From an uncultured Micrococcus sp. (GTDB lineage: Bacteria > Actinomycetota > Actinomycetes > Actinomycetales > Micrococcaceae): DNA of 10,797 bases. Within the stretch, counting starts at the first letter, position 1; each line of letters starts with the position of its first letter. The notes beneath the pieces are model-generated. The model saw only the letters and a program-made list of their open reading frames with translations. It made no database searches and was not told the DNA's origin. The stretch spans positions 1 to 10,797 of the forward strand of contig CAMIOJ010000047.1 in assembly GCA_946222435.1 (NCBI GenBank), given 5' to 3'. Shown one piece after another: positions 6,549-10,797 of this stretch. Made by a program: the position numbers and the translations under genes.

Positions 6549-6600
6549 GGCCCGGTATTCCGGGCCGAGGTCGGGGACGACGACGGCCCCCGCCTCGGCC
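6549..6600. terminator. Overlapping hairpins between the pseudokinase-like gene and trxB
   Basis: GGCCCGG (6549-6555) pairs with CCGGGCC (6560-6566) around TATT. A larger stem pairs 6563-6570 plus 6572-6576 with 6588-6600, with one bulged T at 6571. The two share bases 6563-6566, so only one can form fully at a time. They lie 25 bases past the stop of the upstream minus-strand gene and fit its terminator. A role in trxB leader regulation is possible but not shown. Confidence 0.6.
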
Positions 6601-6624
6601 TGGCGGCGTCGGTGGATGGGCGGG

Positions 6625-8886
6625 TCAGTCGACGGTGATCTCGGAGAGCCGCAGGCCGTAGGCGTACTGGCTGTTGTCCAGGGCCAGCTGCGGCAGCTCG
6701 GTGACGGTCACGACGACGTACTTGGCATCGCCCTGCTCGTCCGTGATGTCCACCTCGGCCTTGCCGTCCACGAACGTTCCCTCGCCGCCGCGGCGCAGGT
6801 CCGCGAGGTTGTCCTCGCTGGCCACGCCGACGGCGAGCTGGCCGTCGGAGCTGGCCACGGACTCCACGGTCACGGTCGAGATGTCACGGGCCTCCTCCAG
6901 CTCCACCACGAAGTTCATGCTCCGGGTGTAGCCGCCGAAGTTGGGGCGCTTGTAGGAGTAGCTCTGCCAGAAGGTCTCCGGGTCTCCGTCGATGATGTTC
7001 GGCAGCTGGCCGTCGTGCTGGGACTCCAGCGGCGGGTTGTCCGGCACCTGACGGTAGATGTCCACCAGTGCGGCGGGCTCGGCCGGTGCGGCAGCGTCCT
7101 CCGACGGCGAGGCCGAGGCGTCCTCGGAGGGCGAGGCGCCGTCGTCGCTGGGCTCCGTGGATTCGGTGGGGGTTGCGGTGGCCTGGTTGTCGTCCGGCAC
7201 GGAGTCGCGGTTGCCGTTCAGCAGGAAGAAGCCGGCGATCAGGGCGACGGCGAGCAGCAGGACCAGCAGCAGGGCGACCAGCCAGCCGGCCCCGCCCTTC
7301 TTCCGGTCGCGTTCGTCGCGATCAGCACGGTTCCGCGGATCCTGCGGGTCGCCCGGTCCGCCATGGCGGGTACCGGCAGCACCCGCGGCTGCGGGACCGG
7401 CTGCGGAGCCCTGGGTGTCCCGGGCCTCGGGATCGCGGAGGTCGGCGTCGCGGGTGTCGGTCCCATCGGTCGGCTCCGTCCGGGCAGCGCCGCGGCCGGT
7501 GGCACCGGCCGCACCTGCGGCGACGGCCGCGGTGCCGGCGGCTGCGGCACCTGCGCCCGCAGCGGCCTTCGATCCGGGGCGGCCCGTCTGATCGGTGCGG
7601 TCCGCCCGGTCGGTGTGATGCGGGGTGCGTTCGTCCTGGGTCGCGCGGCGGTCGCCGGCGACGGGCCCGTCGTGGGCGCCGGAGCGGTCCCCCGGGGACC
7701 GGTCCCGGCCGGAGTCCTCCGTCTCCCGGCGTCCGTCACTGCGGCCCTCTGCGTCCCGTGCGTCAGCACGCTCCTTCTTGGCGGCTCCGGCTGCGGCTGT
7801 TCCTCCGGCCACGGCGGTCGCCCCGGCGCCGGCTGCGGCGGCCGCCGCGAGGGCGCGGCGGGGTGCCGGGCGCACGCGGCGCGGTGTCTCCTGCGGTGCG
7901 TCCCCGGTCCCGGCAGGTGCGGCGTCTGCGGCAGGGTCCTTCGCGTCCTTCAGATCGCGGCGGGTGTCCTTCGCGGCGATGTCGGCACGCGTGGATCCGC
8001 TGGAATGGCCATCGTCTCCGGGCCCGGACGCGGCCACGGTCGGGACGGGGGCGGTGGAGGTGTCCTCCGTCGCGGCCTCGCGGCGGCGGTCGTCCTCGCG
8101 TTGCCGCATCTCGGCACGCTCCTCGGCTTTGCGAGCCTCGCGCTCCTCGCGCTCTGCCCGTTCGGCCGCACGGCGCTCGGCCTCGGCCCGCTCGCGCCGC
8201 TCCTCCTGAGCACGGCGCTCCTCCTCCTGCCGGGCGCGCTCCGCCTCTTCGGCGCGGCGGCGCTCCTCCTCGGCCTTGCGCTTCTCCTCCTCCTGGGCCT
8301 TGGCGGCGGATCCGGCCGCGGCCAGGGCGGAGGCTCCGGCGGCCTCGCGGGCGGCGGAGCCGTCCGAGGAGGAGTTCATGCGCTCGGACAGACGGTCCGA
8401 GAGCCGGTTCAGGAAGCCGGGGCGGCGGGAGTGCTGCTCCTGGTCGGCGCGGACCCGCTCGTCGAGCTCGGTGTAGTAGGCCTCGTCGTCGTCGTACTCG
8501 TGGGCCTCGGCGTCACGGGAGGTGCCGAAGATCTCGGAGCCGAGGGTGTCCGTCTGGAACGGCTCGACGTAGGTCTCCTGCGGGTAGGCCAGGCCCAGCA
8601 GCACGTCCGGGTCCGGGTTTCCGCCGGCGATCAGGTAGGTGTGGCCCTCGGACAGGCCGAGGTCCAGCACCTGGATGTCGTCCTGACGCTCACCCGTGGC
8701 CAGCTCGCGGGCGGAGGAGGCGACCTGCGTCGCGTTCTCCAGGGAGGCGACCAGCACCGTCACGCGGCGGTTCAGGACCTGGTCCAGGCCCGTGAACACC
8801 AGATCCTGGTCGGCGGAGGTCACCACATGATCGGTGATGCGGTACCGACCACCGAGCACGGATCCGACTTCGATCGACTGGGGCAC
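6625..8886 (-). CDS. Membrane protein with degenerate kinase N-lobe, coiled coil, one TM helix and C-terminal discoidin-like domain
   Basis: This 753-aa protein starts at GTG (complement of 8884-8886) behind GAGGAAT. Residues about 8-100 resemble the N-lobe of a Ser/Thr kinase (LGGRYRI...VFTGLDQVLNRRVTVLV), but the glycine-rich loop is missing, the VAIK lysine is Leu45 and no catalytic lobe follows, so it should be inactive. Residues about 193-268 are a Glu/Arg/Ala coiled coil and 270-520 are Ala/Asp/Arg/Gly low-complexity. W535-N557 is one transmembrane helix after a KK-rich stretch, predicting cytoplasmic N and external C ends. An acidic Ser/Pro linker leads to a beta-rich domain (about 625-753, IIDGDPETFWQS...) like F5/8-type C or NPCBM carbohydrate-binding modules. 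Mycobacterial MviN (Rv3910) carries MurJ, pseudokinase, TM and external domain in one chain; here murJ is the separate upstream gene. A role in regulating MurJ or cell-wall synthesis is inferred. Confidence 0.8.
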   Translation of the reverse strand: MPQSIEVGSVLGGRYRITDHVVTSADQDLVFTGLDQVLNRRVTVLVASLENATQVASSARELATGERQDDIQVLDLGLSEGHTYLIAGGNPDPDVLLGLAYPQETYVEPFQTDTLGSEIFGTSRDAEAHEYDDDEAYYTELDERVRADQEQHSRRPGFLNRLSDRLSERMNSSSDGSAAREAAGASALAAAGSAAKAQEEEKRKAEEERRRAEEAERARQEEERRAQEERRERAEAERRAAERAEREEREARKAEERAEMRQREDDRRREAATEDTSTAPVPTVAASGPGDDGHSSGSTRADIAAKDTRRDLKDAKDPAADAAPAGTGDAPQETPRRVRPAPRRALAAAAAAGAGATAVAGGTAAAGAAKKERADARDAEGRSDGRRETEDSGRDRSPGDRSGAHDGPVAGDRRATQDERTPHHTDRADRTDQTGRPGSKAAAGAGAAAAGTAAVAAGAAGATGRGAARTEPTDGTDTRDADLRDPEARDTQGSAAGPAAAGAAGTRHGGPGDPQDPRNRADRDERDRKKGGAGWLVALLLVLLLAVALIAGFFLLNGNRDSVPDDNQATATPTESTEPSDDGASPSEDASASPSEDAAAPAEPAALVDIYRQVPDNPPLESQHDGQLPNIIDGDPETFWQSYSYKRPNFGGYTRSMNFVVELEEARDISTVTVESVASSDGQLAVGVASEDNLADLRRGGEGTFVDGKAEVDITDEQGDAKYVVVTVTELPQLALDNSQYAYGLRLSEITVD

Positions 8887-8913
8887 GGGATTCCTCTCAC
8901 AAGACGGCTGCGC

Positions 8914-8946
8914 TGCGCACCCCTGCGGGGGACGGCCATGTGCGCA
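8914..8946. terminator. Nested inverted repeat between murJ and the next gene
   Basis: TGCGCAC (8914-8920) pairs with GTGCGCA (8940-8946), and inside it CCCC (8920-8923) can pair with GGGG (8927-8930) around TGC. It lies in the 116-base gap after murJ and just before the next gene's ribosome binding site. It may be a weak terminator, a processing site or a leader structure. No U-run is present. Confidence 0.4.
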
Positions 8947-9002
8947 TTTCTCCCCATCCTAGAGCCAGTGACCGCGAACACCAGGGAGGAGTGAGGCCGG
9001 GG

Positions 9003-10700
9003 TCAGCGGATGCCGAGCACGCGGCCGAGCGCCGGAATGCGGGCGGCCAGCGGCCGTGCCGCCATCTCCAGCTCCTGCATCTTCAGCGTCCGCAGCCCGA
9101 TCACGTACACGATGCCCATGACCGTGCCAGCCACCGCACAGGTGACGATCGCGTTGAGGATGGAGTCCCAGGCGAACCCGCCGGAGTAGCCGCCGAGCAG
9201 CCACACGGCCACGCCGCCCACGATCCCGGACACGCCAGCGGCCAGGCCGGTCTTCGCATGGGCCTGGACGACGCCGGCGAAGTCGTAGTCGCCGAACCGG
9301 CGGACCACCAGCACGTGCGAGGCCAGGAACGTGTACACGTGGGACAGGGTGCCCACGGCGGCGATCCAGTACGCCAGGGACCAGTCGGGCAGGTAGAACG
9401 CACCGGCATAGGCCAGCACCAGCATGCCGAGCGCGGAGGTCACCTGGATGACCATCGGGGTCTTCGCATCCTCCGCCGCGTAGAAGGCGCGCATCAGGTA
9501 GAAGCCCGCCGAGCGGAACGGCAGCCCCACTGCCAGGATCAGCAGCACCTGACCGATCGCGATGCCCGCCGGCAGCGCCGTCTCCGCGGCCGAGCCGAAG
9601 ATGCGCCCGAGCGGTCCGGCCAGCACGATCATCGCCACCGTGGAGAACACCAGGGGGACGGAGAAGGCCCGCAGGCCCTGGCCGGTGGTGGCGCGCACCG
9701 CCGCCATGTCCTGGGCTCCCACCGATCGGGCCAGCCGGTTGAACAGCACGGTGGCCATGGACACCACGAACACCGAGTGCGGCAGGATCGCGATCAGCAT
9801 GGCCATGTTGTAGGCGTTCAGGCCGGGGATGGCGGCCTGGGCCATGGCCTCGGACCAGCCCTCGGTGCCCGGCGCGCGGGAGGCCGCGTCCGCGCGGGCG
9901 GCGGTGGCTCCGGTGATGATGCGGGCGCACAGCAGGTTGACCGTGTTGCCGATCAGCATGGTGAACAGCGTGAATCCGGCCAGGGCGCCGGTCTGGCGCA
10001 GGCCGATGCCCTTCCACCCGAACTTCGGGCGCAGGCCGAGGCCGAGCCGCCTCAGCGGCAGGAAGAGGATCAGCGCCTGGGCGACGATGCCCAGGGTGTG
10101 GCCCCCGGCCAGGATGACCGTCTGCGTGGTGGTCCACTCCGCCAGCTGGTCCCCGCCGGCGTAGCGGCCGAACATCACCAGGTACAGGACGATCGCGGCG
10201 ATCGCCACCACGTTGTTCAGCACGGGCGCCCACATGTAGGCGCCGAAGCGGCCGTTCGCGTTCAGCACCTGCCCGGCCACCGCGTACACGCCGTAGAAGA
10301 ACACCTGCGGCAGCGTCCACAGCGCGAAGACGGTGCCCAGGGCGAGCATCCCGGGGGTCCAGTTGCTCGTCAGACCCCACATGATCGGGGTCGCGGCCAT
10401 GGTGATGAGCGCGGTGAAGCCCGCCATCACCAGCACCACCAGCGTCATCAGCCGGGAGGTGTAGTCCGCGCCGCGGTCCGCGTCCTTCGCGTGCTTGATC
10501 AGCTGCGGCACCAGCACCACGTTGAACACGCCGCCGGCCAGCAGCATGTAGATCACGTTCGGGATGGTGTTCGCGGACTCGAACACGTCCGCCACCAGGG
10601 CGGTCGAGCCGATCGCCACGGTGAGCAGGGCGGCACGGACGAAGCCCAGGACGCGAGAGATCAGGGTGCCGGCCGCCATGATCGCGGAGGACCGCGCCAT
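9003..10700 (-). CDS. murJ: Lipid II flippase MurJ (MviN)
   Basis: This polytopic inner-membrane protein moves the peptidoglycan precursor lipid II from the cytoplasmic to the outer face. At least 565 aa are present, with many hydrophobic segments consistent with the 14-helix MOP-superfamily fold. The signature N-terminus GTLISRVLGFVRAALL has the conserved arginines at 16 and 22, matching the essential E. coli pair R18/R24. The family segment MRAFYAAEDAKTP lies near 403-415. The listed start is ATG at 10698-10700, with AGAGG only three or four bases ahead, which is tight. The frame has no stop between this ATG and the window edge (10797) and would encode a Gly/Ala/Lys/Asp-rich leader, so the true start may lie outside. 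The C-terminus is short and has no fused pseudokinase, unlike mycobacterial MviN; the matching part is the next gene downstream. Confidence 0.95.
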   Translation of the reverse strand: MARSSAIMAAGTLISRVLGFVRAALLTVAIGSTALVADVFESANTIPNVIYMLLAGGVFNVVLVPQLIKHAKDADRGADYTSRLMTLVVLVMAGFTALITMAATPIMWGLTSNWTPGMLALGTVFALWTLPQVFFYGVYAVAGQVLNANGRFGAYMWAPVLNNVVAIAAIVLYLVMFGRYAGGDQLAEWTTTQTVILAGGHTLGIVAQALILFLPLRRLGLGLRPKFGWKGIGLRQTGALAGFTLFTMLIGNTVNLLCARIITGATAARADAASRAPGTEGWSEAMAQAAIPGLNAYNMAMLIAILPHSVFVVSMATVLFNRLARSVGAQDMAAVRATTGQGLRAFSVPLVFSTVAMIVLAGPLGRIFGSAAETALPAGIAIGQVLLILAVGLPFRSAGFYLMRAFYAAEDAKTPMVIQVTSALGMLVLAYAGAFYLPDWSLAYWIAAVGTLSHVYTFLASHVLVVRRFGDYDFAGVVQAHAKTGLAAGVSGIVGGVAVWLLGGYSGGFAWDSILNAIVTCAVAGTVMGIVYVIGLRTLKMQELEMAARPLAARIPALGRVLGIR

Positions 10701-10797
10701 GTTCCTCTCGCCGGCGGGGACGTGGTCCCGCTCCGCGGATCCGGCCGCGGGCCCGTCCTTTCCAGCGGCCCCGTCCTTCCCCCGGGCGCCCCCGGCC

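Noticed and set aside
6412..8994. 860-codon plus-strand ORF opposite the pseudokinase-like gene and trxB start
   Set aside because: The product is repetitive Gly/Val/Leu/Arg-rich sequence with no domain, antisense to a gene with clear TM, coiled-coil and ectodomain features. It is an antisense artefact of GC-rich low-complexity codons.
8959..10380. 473-codon minus-strand ORF overlapping murJ in another frame
   Set aside because: It is Arg/Pro/His-rich out-of-frame sequence; the murJ frame carries the conserved motifs.

Overview
The window looks like chromosomal DNA of a high-G+C actinobacterium, most likely a member of the Micrococcaceae (Micrococcus/Kocuria/Arthrobacter group). The evidence is the very GC-rich codon use and the gene order parB> <trxA <trxB <(pseudokinase-like membrane protein) <murJ. 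This is the conserved block that lies beside the replication origin in Actinobacteria. Genus assignment is inference from gene order and protein style; no database search was possible.

Layout. Bases 1-3060 are essentially gene-free on both strands: only short ORFs, none with recognisable motifs. Parts of this stretch are clearly less GC-rich than the genes to the right. It carries eight ParB-binding parS sites between 945 and 2986, one of them a perfect 16-bp parS inside a 20-bp palindrome at 2116-2135. It also holds DnaA-box-like 9-mers (354-740), a short very AT-rich tract containing an inverted repeat (1375-1402) and several short direct repeats. I read it as a chromosome centromere (segrosome loading) region, possibly next to or including origin-related sequence.

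Bases 3061-4824 encode ParB on the + strand. It has the usual ParA-contact tip, CTP/DNA-binding core and C-terminal dimerisation end, but about 300 residues of Ser/Ala/Thr/Lys-rich low-complexity sequence separate the tip from the core, making it much longer than typical ParB. The gene expected just upstream in Actinobacteria, parA, is not present within 3 kb upstream.

Two strong hairpins (4904-4945, 4988-5024) separate parB from the convergent minus-strand genes. These are trxA (thioredoxin) and trxB (thioredoxin reductase), a likely trxB-trxA operon for disulfide reduction; a 753-aa protein with a degenerate kinase N-lobe, coiled coil, one transmembrane helix and a C-terminal discoidin-like extracellular domain; and murJ (lipid II flippase), whose reading frame stays open to the right edge. 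The 753-aa protein corresponds in architecture to the C-terminal half of mycobacterial MviN (MurJ fused to a pseudokinase and an extracellular domain), here as a separate gene next to murJ. This suggests that the two products cooperate in cell-wall synthesis.
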